From: JBFMEX01 sp040752215
Lineage (GTDB): Bacteria > Pseudomonadota > Alphaproteobacteria > Rhizobiales > Hyphomicrobiaceae
Assembly (NCBI GenBank): GCA_040752215.1
Contig: JBFMEX010000093.1
Span: 1-30,340, forward strand
Reading direction: 5' to 3'
DNA length: 30,340 nt
Every line of letters starts with the position of its first letter. Position 1 is the stretch's first letter. The position numbers and the translations under genes are program-made. The notes beneath the pieces are model-generated. The model was given only the letters and a program-made list of their open reading frames with translations. It searched no databases and was not told where the DNA came from. Below are positions 15,054 through 23,475 of the stretch, one piece after another.

Positions 15054-17156
15054 ATGGCAGCCCATCTGAGACTGGTCGTAGAGAACGATCCGACCGCATT
15101 GGCGCTGACTCGACAGCGGGCCGCCGAGGCGATCGTCGGCAAGGCTTCGTCCCCGACCGCGGTGAGCCGTGCACCGCCCGGCTCGAGCAAAGGGGCGATC
15201 CAGTCCGAGCCGGCTCCGGTCGCGCCGACAGAGTCCTTCGTTCACGTCGATCTCGCCCTGACTGCGGCGGCTCTCGCGCTCGTGCCGCCATCACAGCATT
15301 CGCACGCGGAAGAGGCTGCGCCTTTTCTGGCTCAGCTCCATTCCAGTGACGGCGCGGAGGCGTCGACGCGCTCCCCTTCCGATGGCGCGGAATCTCGGGC
15401 GACGGCGCAGATCGGCCTCGCGGCCGTCGATGGGAGCAACGCCAATGTCCATGCAGGCGGCGACGGCGCCGCGAATGCGACGCGCGAAGTGCCTGGGTCG
15501 CGCGACCTCCCTCCTACATCCGGGCCAAATGCAACGGCAGAGCCGAACAGTGACGAGCTGCCGAGGGGCGCCGAAGCGACCGCGACGAAGCACGTCGGCT
15601 CGTCGACCGCGATCGATCTGATTACGGGAAGCAACGCTGCCGACGACAGCGGGCCGAGCCGGTCCGAGGCGCCGAGCGGAGGCGAAGCATTCGAGCACGC
15701 GGACGGCGACGGCCTTTTGTCCGGGCCGATCAGCGGAGCCGAGACCTTCTTCGTCTCAAGCCCGGCGCCGGGCAACCCACCCCAGGTCATCATAGGTGAG
15801 GGCGAGGACGACATCGTCGATTTCTCGAGCCTGGTGGCTCTCGAGCCAGCGAGCCCGATTTCAATCGTGCGCGCGAGCGGCAGTGGCGCGACTCAAGCCG
15901 AGGAGATACGTCAGGTCGGCGCCGGCAATGGTGTCTACGTCGACCTTTCGGCAATGGCATCGAGCGACCCGACGTCGATACAGGCATGGCAGCTCGATGC
16001 GAATGGCTTGGCGGCTACGGCCTTGGCGCACATCGAGGGTGTCGACGATGTTGTCGGCACAATCGGCAACGACATCGTCGTTGGAAATGCCAACGCAAAC
16101 ACGTTCATCTATTCGGCACGAAGCGACGTTGTCACCGACGCTGCGGGCAATACGGGCCTTGGGCCCGCGGCCAGCTACGGCTTCGACATCTATGTCGGCG
16201 GCGACGCCGATCCCGCTGACGGCGGTGATGCGGTCGACTTCAGCCGCCTCGGCGCGGCAGGGGCGAATGGCGAGATCGCGCTGCCCTTCGCTGCGGTTGG
16301 CATTTCCGTGGATCTCGAGCAATCGGCGACCGTGTCGGTCACGGACCCCGTCTCGGGAGCAGAATTGGAACTGAGAGGCTCGCTCGTCTCAACCACGGGC
16401 GGTGCCGAGCGCGTAGATCTCGCGCTGCTTGTGTGGTCGGGATCCGCTGAGGACTCGGCCGCCGGCGGAGCTTCCTCGACGATCGAGACCGTCGTCGGCA
16501 CCCGCGGCGCCGACATCGTATCGGGCGACGGCCAGGCGAACACCTATGTCATGGTCGGCGACGGCTCGGCCGGGCCGAGCACATTCGACGGCCGTGGCGG
16601 CGAAGACACGATCGATTTCTCTCGGCTCGATACGGACGAGGGCGTCGAGATCGACCTCGGGAGCCTAGGAAGCGATGGCGTCGCGGTGGCAACGACTGGC
16701 TCCGGGCAACAGGCGCTCGTCGAGCTTTCCAACGTCGAGAACGTGATCGGCACCGATCACGACGATCGCATCGATGGCGACGAGAATGACAATTTCGTCT
16801 TTGGCGGCGAGGGATCCGACACGTTCATTTTCGCCGACTGGGTTCTCGACGGCGGCGTGATGCGCCTCGATATCGGGCACGACACCATCGCTGACTTCGA
16901 GGCCGGGCTCGGCGGCGACGGCGACAAGCTCGTTCTCAGCAACGTGATGTTCGACTTCGACGGAGACCTCACCGATTTCAAGAAGATCCTGAAGGTTCTG
17001 GAGCACGCGCACGAGGACGAGGGTGGGCTTGTCATCGACATCGACGCCAACAACTCGATCCGGCTCGAGAACGTCCATTTCGAGGACGTCCGCGTCGTCG
17101 AGGACGGTACGATCAGCCTCACCCTCCAGTTCCAGGACGCGTTCCTGTTCATTTGA
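15054..17156 (+). CDS. Second RTX-like type I secretion substrate
   Basis: The product has 700 residues. The ATG at 15054 lies five bases after CAGGAGA; an upstream in-frame start at 15009 has no such site. Residues 1-240 are low-complexity (Ala, Ser, Glu, Pro) and match no known domain. Residues about 290-640 repeat one module three times: a VDL strand (near 293, 417 and 530), then an IE.VVGT turn, then a degenerate RTX pair ending ANTFIY, ANTYVM or SDTFIF. The tail after about 610 (GHDTIADFEAG, later LENVHFEDVRVV) is typical of RTX C-terminal domains, and the protein ends QDAFLFI, a good type I secretion terminus. No catalytic domain is visible, so it may be structural, a surface-layer or matrix protein, or an accessory of the peroxidase. 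It follows the exporter adaptor in the same direction. Confidence 0.85.
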   Translation: MAAHLRLVVENDPTALALTRQRAAEAIVGKASSPTAVSRAPPGSSKGAIQSEPAPVAPTESFVHVDLALTAAALALVPPSQHSHAEEAAPFLAQLHSSDGAEASTRSPSDGAESRATAQIGLAAVDGSNANVHAGGDGAANATREVPGSRDLPPTSGPNATAEPNSDELPRGAEATATKHVGSSTAIDLITGSNAADDSGPSRSEAPSGGEAFEHADGDGLLSGPISGAETFFVSSPAPGNPPQVIIGEGEDDIVDFSSLVALEPASPISIVRASGSGATQAEEIRQVGAGNGVYVDLSAMASSDPTSIQAWQLDANGLAATALAHIEGVDDVVGTIGNDIVVGNANANTFIYSARSDVVTDAAGNTGLGPAASYGFDIYVGGDADPADGGDAVDFSRLGAAGANGEIALPFAAVGISVDLEQSATVSVTDPVSGAELELRGSLVSTTGGAERVDLALLVWSGSAEDSAAGGASSTIETVVGTRGADIVSGDGQANTYVMVGDGSAGPSTFDGRGGEDTIDFSRLDTDEGVEIDLGSLGSDGVAVATTGSGQQALVELSNVENVIGTDHDDRIDGDENDNFVFGGEGSDTFIFADWVLDGGVMRLDIGHDTIADFEAGLGGDGDKLVLSNVMFDFDGDLTDFKKILKVLEHAHEDEGGLVIDIDANNSIRLENVHFEDVRVVEDGTISLTLQFQDAFLFI

Positions 17157-17404
17157 GCTGGACGCCTTGCACAGAGCTTGGTCTCACTTCTCGCGCGGTC
17201 GACCTAGGCGGCGACGCGTGGCTGAACGCCAGGACTGCAGGGGGGTTACACTGGCGGCAAGCCGCGCATCAATCGGCAGCGCGTCGGGGCTCTGCCCGAG
17301 GCAAACGATGGCTCATTGTCTGGGCCGCGGACATCTCGCGGATTTCGGCGTCCCGGATGCTCGGCGAGGAAGTTGAGCAATCGCGCACATAGCGCAAATG
17401 AGCA
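17157..17404. other. Gene-free stretch between RTX gene and IS remnants
   Basis: No gene, RNA or strong terminator was recognised in these 248 bases. Short open frames on both strands have no family resemblance. The border with the IS630 remnant lies near 17411, where transposase-like sequence begins abruptly. Confidence 0.4.
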
Positions 17405-17824
17405 GTGATGTCCGGCGTGTCGACCTCCTCGGTGCATCGCATCTGGCGCGCCCATTCCCTGCAGCCGCACCGCGCGGAGACGTTCAAGCTCTCGGCCGAT
17501 CCGCAGTTCGTTGAGAAGGTCCGCGACATCGTCGGCCAGTATCTCAGCCCGCCGGAGAAGGCGCTCGTCGTCTGCGTCGACGAAAAAAGCCAGATTCAGG
17601 CCCTTGATCGTACGCAACCCCTGCTGCCGATGCGTCCTGGCCAAGCCGAGCGGCGCATCCACGACTATGAGCGCCATGGCACGACGACGCTGTTTGCCGG
17701 CTTCATCGCGGGCGTCTCGGCGAAGACGAAAGTCAAGCCCGGAACCGCTATCGGCAAGTGCATGCCGCGCCACCGCGCACGCGAGCTTCGCATCTCCCTC
17801 GACGAGATCGAAAGGAATGTGTGA
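17405..17824 (+). pseudogene. IS630-family transposase fragment
   Basis: Transposase-like sequence starts abruptly at about 17411 (VSTSSVHRIWRAHSLQPHR), missing the N-terminal helix-turn-helix region of about 100 residues or more. It continues through the first catalytic segment VCVDEKSQIQALDRTQP, in which Asp of VDEK is the first DDE residue, to RHGTTTLFA. Beyond this, the frame is scrambled by small insertions and losses before resuming as AIGKCMPRHRAREL and DEIERN near 17820. The second and third catalytic acidic residues are absent. At about 17822-17830 it joins the truncated IS3-family element in head-on orientation. It cannot encode an active transposase. Confidence 0.85.
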
Positions 17825-17825
17825 C

Positions 17826-18113
17826 CAGCCCCTCCAGCCTCCAGATCCGCTCGACGCGCTTGTCGTTGACCACCCAGCCCGCCGTCGTCCGCAGAAGCTC
17901 CGCGATCTTGCGGTAGCCGTAGCGGCCATATTTGCGGGCCAGCGCGACGACGTCGGCCGTCAACTCCGCCTCGTCGTCGCGCCCCTGGGGCGTCTTCCTC
18001 TGCGTCGAGCGGTGCTGTCCGAGCGCTTTGCAGGCGCGACGCTCGGACACCTGGAGCTCCCGCCGCACGTGCGCGATCACCGCACGGCGGCGGGCGGGGC
18101 TCAGAAGTCTTGC
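17826..18113 (-). pseudogene. IS3-family transposase OrfB, 5' fragment only
   Basis: The frame lies at -1 relative to orfA and begins LLSPARRRAVIAHVRRELQVSERR in two stretches. The typical QHRSTQRKTPQGRDDE, ARKYGRYGYRKIAELL and VNDKRVERIWRLEGL segments follow. Family similarity stops at about 17830. The remaining open frame is read antisense through the IS630 remnant and is not transposase. The DDE (rve) domain is wholly absent, about two thirds of the protein. Confidence 0.88.
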
Positions 18114-18400
18114 TGACGCTGCCCTTCGGGTCCCTTGGCGGCTTCCTTCAGGATCAGCTTGTCCAGCGTCAGTTCGGACACGGCCTTCCGCAGCCGCGCG
18201 TTCTCCTGCTCCAGTGCCTTGAGCCGCTTGGCCTGGTTCGTCATCAGGCCACCGTACTCCTGCTTCCAGCGGGAGTACGTCACGTACGTCACGCCGATCG
18301 CGCGGACCGCGTCCGTCACAGACTTGCCCTGACCAACCAGGACGTCGACCTGGCGCAGCTTCGTCACGATCTCTTCTGGCTTGTGTCGCTTCTTCGGCAT
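18101..18400 (-). CDS. IS3-family transposase OrfA
   Basis: The product has 99 residues. The ATG at 18400 follows GGAAGGAGGA. The start MPKKRHKPEEIVTKLRQVDV and the HTH core (AVRAIGVTYVTYSRWKQEYGG) are those of IS407-group OrfA, followed by the leucine-zipper segment RLKALEQENARLRKAVSEL and the conserved TLDKLILKEAAKG. The family usually ends within a few residues of that point. Here a short extra stretch (PEGQRQQDF) precedes the stop, possibly a small insertion. OrfA binds the element ends and, through a -1 frameshift near the stop, would normally be made as an OrfAB fusion. The orfB partner is truncated. Confidence 0.9.
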   Translation of the reverse strand: MPKKRHKPEEIVTKLRQVDVLVGQGKSVTDAVRAIGVTYVTYSRWKQEYGGLMTNQAKRLKALEQENARLRKAVSELTLDKLILKEAAKGPEGQRQQDF

Positions 18401-18460
18401 GCAGTGGTCCTCCTTCCGGAATGATACATCGGGGTGGACCACTTCAGTGGGGGAGGATCA

Positions 18461-18787
18461 ATTACCACAGCCGCTGCCTAAGCGTGGGTCAGTCACCGCA
18501 CTGTCCCAACAAACAACGGCGACCTCTCGCGAAGCCGCCGTCTAGTAGGGGGCATAGCTGGATCATGAGGGACGTTCCAGCGAGCACGACCACCTTGATC
18601 GTCCTGCTTGAAGCCTTCATGACATTTCCCGCTCAAGCCGCATCATGGTTCACGCGACCAGCCACGCTCTCCAATGCGCATGGAAAGCGTCACAGACCTC
18701 GTCTCAGAGTTTATAGGTGTTTAGAGTTTTTAGCGCGCACACGTTGCAATTTTGATGCGCGCTAAGCCGTTGAAATCGCGTGGAAAA
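18461..18787. other. Gene-free stretch between IS end and tRNA-Lys
   Basis: These 327 bases lie between the probable IS terminus and the encoded CCA end of the tRNA. An open frame from 18421 to 18765 crosses the IS end, matches no family and is not credible. The last 80 bases are noticeably AT-rich for this window and include the inverted repeat at 18730-18765. No integrase gene is present. Confidence 0.5.
18730..18765. repeat. Perfect 10-base inverted repeat next to tRNA 3' end
   Basis: TTAGCGCGCA (18730-18739) and TGCGCGCTAA (18756-18765) are exact inverted copies separated by 16 bases. The repeat lies 22 bases beyond the tRNA CCA. Neither strand has a T-run after the stem, so it is not a textbook terminator. 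It could stop or trim the tRNA transcript, or be a recombinase or protein binding site. Confidence 0.6.
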
Positions 18788-18863
<76 letters not shown>

Positions 18864-18924
18864 TTCGCCCGAGACGGGCAAGGCCGCCGCCGAGGCGGGG
18901 CCGCGTGCCGCGTGAGACGGCAAA

Positions 18925-18940
18925 GGCCCCCGTAGGGGCC
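18925..18940 (-). terminator. UACG-loop hairpin downstream of mreB
   Basis: On the minus strand, GGCCCC-TACG-GGGGCC forms a 6-base-pair GC stem closed by a cUACGg tetraloop, an unusually stable class, followed by TTT. It lies 111 bases after the mreB stop and upstream of tRNA-Lys. It would separate the two transcripts. The T-run is too short to be sure. Confidence 0.45.
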
Positions 18941-19050
18941 CACACGCGCGGTGCATTAGCACCAATGGTCGGGCCTGTCCAGCCAAACCAGTGCCGGTGC
19001 GGGCGGCCCGCCAATTCGGCCTCTGGGACCGGCGCAGAGAGACGATCAGG

Positions 19051-20088
19051 TCAGGTGCCGATCAGCAGATGCTGGCGCCGGTCCAGCTCCTCGAGCACCT
19101 TGGCCGAGCCCCGGACCACACACTGCATCGGCCACTCCGGCACCAGGAAGCGAACGCCGACGCGCCGCGCCAGCTCGCAGTCGAGGTCGCGCAGCAAGGC
19201 GCCGCCGCCGGTCAGGTGAACGCCCTCGGCCGCCACCTCGCGGGCCATCTCGCCGGGCAGGTCCTCGAGCGCGCGCAGGATGAACTCGGCCAACTCGGTG
19301 ACCACCGGCTCCAGAGCCTCGGCGATGTCGGCCGGACCGAGCACGATGCTCTTCGGCCGCCCGTGCCGGAGCTCGCGTCCGCGAATGTGGATCTCGGTCC
19401 GGCGACCGCCGACCGCCCGCGACGCGCTGCCGGCCTCGATCTTGATGCGCTCGGCGCTGGCCTCGCCGATGAGCAGGTCGTGATGCCGGCGCACATAGCG
19501 GACGATAGCCTCGTCCATGGCGTTGCCAGCAAGCCTCAGCGAGCGCGACGAAACCACGCCGCCGTCGGCCAGCACGGCAATATCCGTGGTGCCGCCGCCG
19601 ATGTCGATCACCATCGCGGCGGTCGCCTCATCGACAGGCAGCCCGGCGCCGAGTGCCGCCGCCACCGGCTCCTCGATCATGTAGACCGCCCGCGCGCCGG
19701 CGGAAGCCGCCGTCTCGTAGACGGCTCGGCGCTCGACCGGCGTCGCCCCCGCCGGAACGCAGATCAGGATGCGTGGCCGGCGCAGCCCGGTCATCGACTT
19801 CGAGCGGCGGATGAAATCGCGCAGCATCGCCTCGGCGGCGATGAAGTCGGCGATGACCCCGTCACGCAGCGGACGGATGGTCTCGACGCTTTCCGGTGCG
19901 CGGCCGACGATCTCGCGCGCCTTCTGCCCTATGGCGAGCACCTCGCGGCGCGCATTGCGCGTGACCAGCGCCACCAGCGACGGCTCGTCGATGATCACGC
20001 CGCGGCCGACCACGTGCACCAGCGTGTTGGCGGTGCCGAGATCGATGGCGATATCGTCCGAGAGGACGCTCGCCAGGCCCCGACGCAT
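19051..20088 (-). CDS. mreB: MreB/Mrl-family actin-like rod-shape protein
   Basis: The product has 345 residues, the usual MreB length. The ATG at 20088 was chosen because the family starts with a short amphipathic stretch (MRRGLASVLSDDIAIDLG) and GGTGAGA precedes it; the frame extends 32 codons further without similarity. It has the actin-fold motifs phosphate 1 (IDLGTANTLV, from residue 15), the VCVPAGAT-type segment ICVPAGATPVERRAV, phosphate 2 (VIDIGGGTTDIAVL) and the adenosine motif (LTGGGALLRDLD). MreB polymerises beneath the inner membrane and guides lateral wall synthesis. Unlike the usual mreBCD cluster, no mreC or mreD follows: the next feature is tRNA-Lys. It may be a solitary paralogue, or the species may have a split cluster. 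The L,D-transpeptidase nearby is the only other wall gene. Confidence 0.93.
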   Translation of the reverse strand: MRRGLASVLSDDIAIDLGTANTLVHVVGRGVIIDEPSLVALVTRNARREVLAIGQKAREIVGRAPESVETIRPLRDGVIADFIAAEAMLRDFIRRSKSMTGLRRPRILICVPAGATPVERRAVYETAASAGARAVYMIEEPVAAALGAGLPVDEATAAMVIDIGGGTTDIAVLADGGVVSSRSLRLAGNAMDEAIVRYVRRHHDLLIGEASAERIKIEAGSASRAVGGRRTEIHIRGRELRHGRPKSIVLGPADIAEALEPVVTELAEFILRALEDLPGEMAREVAAEGVHLTGGGALLRDLDCELARRVGVRFLVPEWPMQCVVRGSAKVLEELDRRQHLLIGT

Positions 20089-20241
20089 TCTCACCCGACC
20101 ACTCACACCACGCGCTCGTCCGATCCGCCGCACATCGCCGGGCAGCAGCACGCACCGGGCCTCGCCCTCGGCTCGATCCACCATCCGGATTGCTCAATTG
20201 CCAGTGTAGCTTAGCCTGCCAACACCGAGAAGCCCATGCGA

Positions 20242-20280
20242 CCCCGGCTGGCGCCGGGGCAGCCACTTCGGCGGCTGCGC
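20242..20280 (-). terminator. Tandem GC hairpins after the RND pump gene
   Basis: CCCCGGC (20242-20248) pairs with GCCGGGG (20253-20259) around TGGC. A second inverted repeat, GCAGCC/GGCTGC, follows within 20260-20280. On the minus strand both lie within 60 bases after the pump stop codon, and they sit about 150 bases before the mreB start. No T-run follows, so the role as a transcript end is only probable. Confidence 0.4.
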
Positions 20281-20296
20281 TTGGCAGCGAAGCGCG

Positions 20297-23200
20297 CTAC
20301 TGCGCCGGCTGCGCGCGAGCCGCCAGATCGGGCCTCGACGACGCCCCCCGCAGGCGCCGGATCACGACGTAGAACGCCGGCGTGAAGACGAGCCCGAACA
20401 GCGTCACGCCGATCATGCCCCAGAACACCGCCGTGCCGAGCGCCACGCGCAGCTCCGCGCCGGGCCCGGTCGAGAGATAGAGCGGCACCACACCGAGCGT
20501 GAACGCGAGCGACGTCATGACGATCGGTCTGAGCCTGAGGCCCGCGGCCTCGATCGCCGCCGCGACCGCGTCGCGCCCGCGATCCTCGAGCTGGCGGGCG
20601 AACTCGACGATCAACACCGCGTTCTTGGCTGCGAGCCCGATCAGCACGACGAAGGCGATCTGAGTGAGGATGTTGATGTCCTGGCCCGAGACAAACACGC
20701 CGGCCAGCGCAGAGAGCAGGCACATCGGCACGATCAGCATCACGATCAGCGGCATCGCCCAGCTCTCGAACTGGGCGGCCAGCGCCAGGAACACGAACAG
20801 CACCGACAGCCCGAACACGTAGTAGCCGGTCCGCCCGGCCTTGTTCTCCTGATAGGAAAGATCGGTCCACTCGTAGGTGATGCCCTGCGGCAGCTCTTGG
20901 CGCGCGAGCTCGGCCATGATCGCCAGCGCCTCGCCCGAGCTGACCCCGGGCTTCCCCGAGCCGCTGATCTCCACTGTCGGGAACAGGTTGTAGCGCGGAA
21001 CACGGTCGGGCCCGGCAATCTCGCGGAATGTGACGAGGCTTGCCAGCGGCACCATCTGCCCATCGCCGTTGCGCACCCGGATGCGCCCGACATCCTCGCG
21101 CTCGAAGCGATAGGCGGAATCGGCCTGCGCGGTGACCCGGAACGTGCGGCCGAACATGTTGAAGTCGTTGACGTAGGCCGAGCCGAGATAGAGCCGGAGC
21201 GCCTCGAACACGGCGCCGATCGGCACCTTCAGCATTTGCGCCTTCTCGCGGTCGACATCGACATAGAGTTGCGGCGTCACGGTCTCAAAGGTGGTGAACA
21301 CGTTGGCGAGCTGCGGATGAGCGTTGGCCGCGCGGATGAAGTCGTGCGCCACGCGGCCGAATGCATCCGAGCCGAGATTGGCGCGGTCCTGCAGGCGCAT
21401 GGCGAAGCCCGACTGGCCGCCGACGCCGCGCACCGGCGGCGGAATGAACACGAACGCCTGCGTCTCGAGGATGGTCGAGAGCCGGCGGCGCACCTCGGCC
21501 GCGATCGCCTCGGCATCGAGCCCCTTGGCCGCCCGCATCTCGGAATCGTCGAGGATCACGAAGATCGCCCCGGCATTGGTGGCGTTGGTGAAGGTGGCGC
21601 CGGAGCGGCCCGAGTAGCCGGAGGTGTGCTTGACGCCCGGTGCGGCGAGGATCAGCTCGTTCGCCTCGCGTACGACTGCGTCGGTGCGCTCGAGCGCCGA
21701 GCCGGCCGGCAGCTGCAGCGAGACGATCAGGAAGCCGCGATCCATCTTCGGAATGAAGCCGGCCGGCGTCACCGTCACCAGCACGCCCGCGAGCGCGATC
21801 AAGAGCGCGTAGACGAGCATCATGCTCCCGGCATGGCGCGTGACCCAGCCGACGAGACGCGCGTAGGCAGCCGAGAAGGCGTCGAAGCCGCGGTTGAACC
21901 AGCCGAACGCCGCGCGGATCGGATGGTGGAGCGCGCCGCCCTCCGGGTCGTGATGGGGCGTCAGCAGCAGTGCGGCGAGCGCCGGGCTCAAGGTCAGCGA
22001 GTTGAAGGCGGAGATCACGGTCGCGGTCGCCACCGTCACGGCGAACTGGCGATAGAACTGCCCGGTGACGCCGCCGAGGAACGCGGTCGGCACGAACACG
22101 GCCGTGAGCACCAGCGCGATCGCGATCAGCGCCCGGCCGACCTCGTCCATGGTTGCGTGCGCAGCCTCGCGCGGGCTCATGCCGCCGGCGAGCTTCCGCT
22201 CGACGTTCTCGACCACCACGATCGCATCGTCGACCACGATGCCGACTGAGAGCACCAGGCCGAACAGCGTCAGCATGTTGACCGAGAAGCCGAATGCCTG
22301 CATGACCGCGAACGTGCCGATGAGCGACACCGGGATGGCGGCGAGCGGGATCACCGCCGCGCGCCACGTCTGCAGGAACAGGATCACGACCAGAACGACG
22401 AGCCCGACCGCCTCGAGGATCGTCAGGTAGAGCGCCGAGATCGAGACCTCGATGAACTCGGTCGGATTGTAGATGATGCGGTATTCGAGGCCCTTCGGGA
22501 ACGACTGCGAGAGGCGCTGCATCTCCGTCTTGATGGCGCTGGCGGTGGAGATTGCATTCGAGCCCGGTTCCTGCGTCACCACCATCACCGTCGCCGGATG
22601 GCGGTCCAGATAGCCGTAGGTCGCATAGTTGAGCGCGCCGAGCTCGACCCGGCCGACGTCGCGCAGCCGCACCACCTGCCCGTCGCGCCCGGTCTTGAGG
22701 ATCACCTCGGCGAACTCGCCGGCCTCGACCAGCCTGCCCTTGAGCTGGAGCGAGACCTGGAATGCGCCGCTGCCGGCGACCGGGGGCTGGCCGAGCGAGC
22801 CGCCCGCCACCTGTACGTTCTGCTGGCGTAGCGCGGCCAGAACCTCCTCCGCCGTCAGCCCGCGCGCGGCGATGCGCTCCGGATCGAGCCACACCCGCAT
22901 CGAGTACTCGCGGGCACCGAACATGTTGACCGAGGAGACGCCCGGGATGCGCGCCAGCTCGTCGCGCACGTTCAGCAGGGCGTAGTTCGAGGTGTAGACC
23001 TGATCGTAGGTATCGTCGGGCGAGACGAGATGTACGACGAGCAGCAGGTCGGGTGTGCTCTTACGCACTGTGATGCCGCCGCGGCGCACCTCCTCGGGGA
23101 GGCGGGCGAGCGATTCCGAGACCCGGTTCTGCACCAGCACCTGCGCCTTGTCGACGTTGCTGCCGATATCGAACGTCACGCGCAGCGAGTAGGTCCCGTC

Positions 23201-23458
23201 GCTGGTCGACTGCGAGTACATGTAGATCATGCCCTCGACGCCGTTGACCTCCTGCTCGATCACGGCGGCAACGGTGTCGGCGACGGTTTCCGCAGACGCG
23301 CCCGGATAGCTCGCCGACACGGATACCGCCGGCGGCACGATCTCGGGGAACTGCGAGACGGGCAGCACGCCATAGGCGATCGCGCCGACGATCATCGTCA
23401 CCAGCGCGAGCACGCTGGCGAAGATCGGCCGGACGATGAAGAAATGGCTGAGCCGCAA
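20297..23458 (-). CDS. RND multidrug efflux transporter (HAE1 family, MexF/OqxB-like)
   Basis: The product has 1,053 residues. The likely start is the TTG at 23458, preceded by GGTGAGGG, which gives the family N-terminus (M)RLSHFFIVRPIFASV; the longer frame to 23602 only overlaps the adaptor gene. The inner-membrane proton antiporter has twelve transmembrane segments and two large periplasmic loops. The proton-relay pair lies in GIVVDDAIVVVENVE (near residue 405) and the relay Lys in AAKNAVLIVEFA (near residue 935). The segment GRALIAIALVLTAVFVPTAF also matches MexF/OqxB-type pumps. With the adaptor encoded 17 bases upstream it would export amphiphilic compounds. The third component, an OprM/TolC channel, is absent from the window, as is a local regulator gene. 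Confidence 0.96.
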   Translation of the reverse strand: MRLSHFFIVRPIFASVLALVTMIVGAIAYGVLPVSQFPEIVPPAVSVSASYPGASAETVADTVAAVIEQEVNGVEGMIYMYSQSTSDGTYSLRVTFDIGSNVDKAQVLVQNRVSESLARLPEEVRRGGITVRKSTPDLLLVVHLVSPDDTYDQVYTSNYALLNVRDELARIPGVSSVNMFGAREYSMRVWLDPERIAARGLTAEEVLAALRQQNVQVAGGSLGQPPVAGSGAFQVSLQLKGRLVEAGEFAEVILKTGRDGQVVRLRDVGRVELGALNYATYGYLDRHPATVMVVTQEPGSNAISTASAIKTEMQRLSQSFPKGLEYRIIYNPTEFIEVSISALYLTILEAVGLVVLVVILFLQTWRAAVIPLAAIPVSLIGTFAVMQAFGFSVNMLTLFGLVLSVGIVVDDAIVVVENVERKLAGGMSPREAAHATMDEVGRALIAIALVLTAVFVPTAFLGGVTGQFYRQFAVTVATATVISAFNSLTLSPALAALLLTPHHDPEGGALHHPIRAAFGWFNRGFDAFSAAYARLVGWVTRHAGSMMLVYALLIALAGVLVTVTPAGFIPKMDRGFLIVSLQLPAGSALERTDAVVREANELILAAPGVKHTSGYSGRSGATFTNATNAGAIFVILDDSEMRAAKGLDAEAIAAEVRRRLSTILETQAFVFIPPPVRGVGGQSGFAMRLQDRANLGSDAFGRVAHDFIRAANAHPQLANVFTTFETVTPQLYVDVDREKAQMLKVPIGAVFEALRLYLGSAYVNDFNMFGRTFRVTAQADSAYRFEREDVGRIRVRNGDGQMVPLASLVTFREIAGPDRVPRYNLFPTVEISGSGKPGVSSGEALAIMAELARQELPQGITYEWTDLSYQENKAGRTGYYVFGLSVLFVFLALAAQFESWAMPLIVMLIVPMCLLSALAGVFVSGQDINILTQIAFVVLIGLAAKNAVLIVEFARQLEDRGRDAVAAAIEAAGLRLRPIVMTSLAFTLGVVPLYLSTGPGAELRVALGTAVFWGMIGVTLFGLVFTPAFYVVIRRLRGASSRPDLAARAQPAQ

Positions 23459-23475
23459 GACGCCCTCACCTGTGC

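Larger units (their letters stand above)
17826..18460 (-). mobile_element. Truncated IS3-family (IS407-group) insertion sequence
   Basis: Reading on the minus strand, the element begins near 18460 with TGATCCTCCCCCACTGAAG. The TG start and C-rich tract suit the end of an IS407-group element. It carries complete orfA and the first third of orfB, then breaks off at about 17830, after RVERIWRLEGL, against the IS630 fragment. The other end, the DDE catalytic domain of OrfB and the second terminal repeat are missing, so it is immobile by itself. Confidence 0.75.

Noticed and set aside
14848..15069. A 73-codon frame between adaptor and second RTX gene, with GGAG upstream
   Set aside because: It overlaps the next gene start and has no domain, signal or membrane segment. 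It is kept only as a doubtful note.
17246..17929. A 227-codon minus-strand frame across the IS junction
   Set aside because: It reads antisense through the IS630 fragment and part of the IS3 orfB end. It is a shadow frame created by the fusion.
18421..18765. A 114-codon plus-strand frame left of tRNA-Lys
   Set aside because: It crosses the probable IS terminus and matches no family. Its composition is not coding-like.
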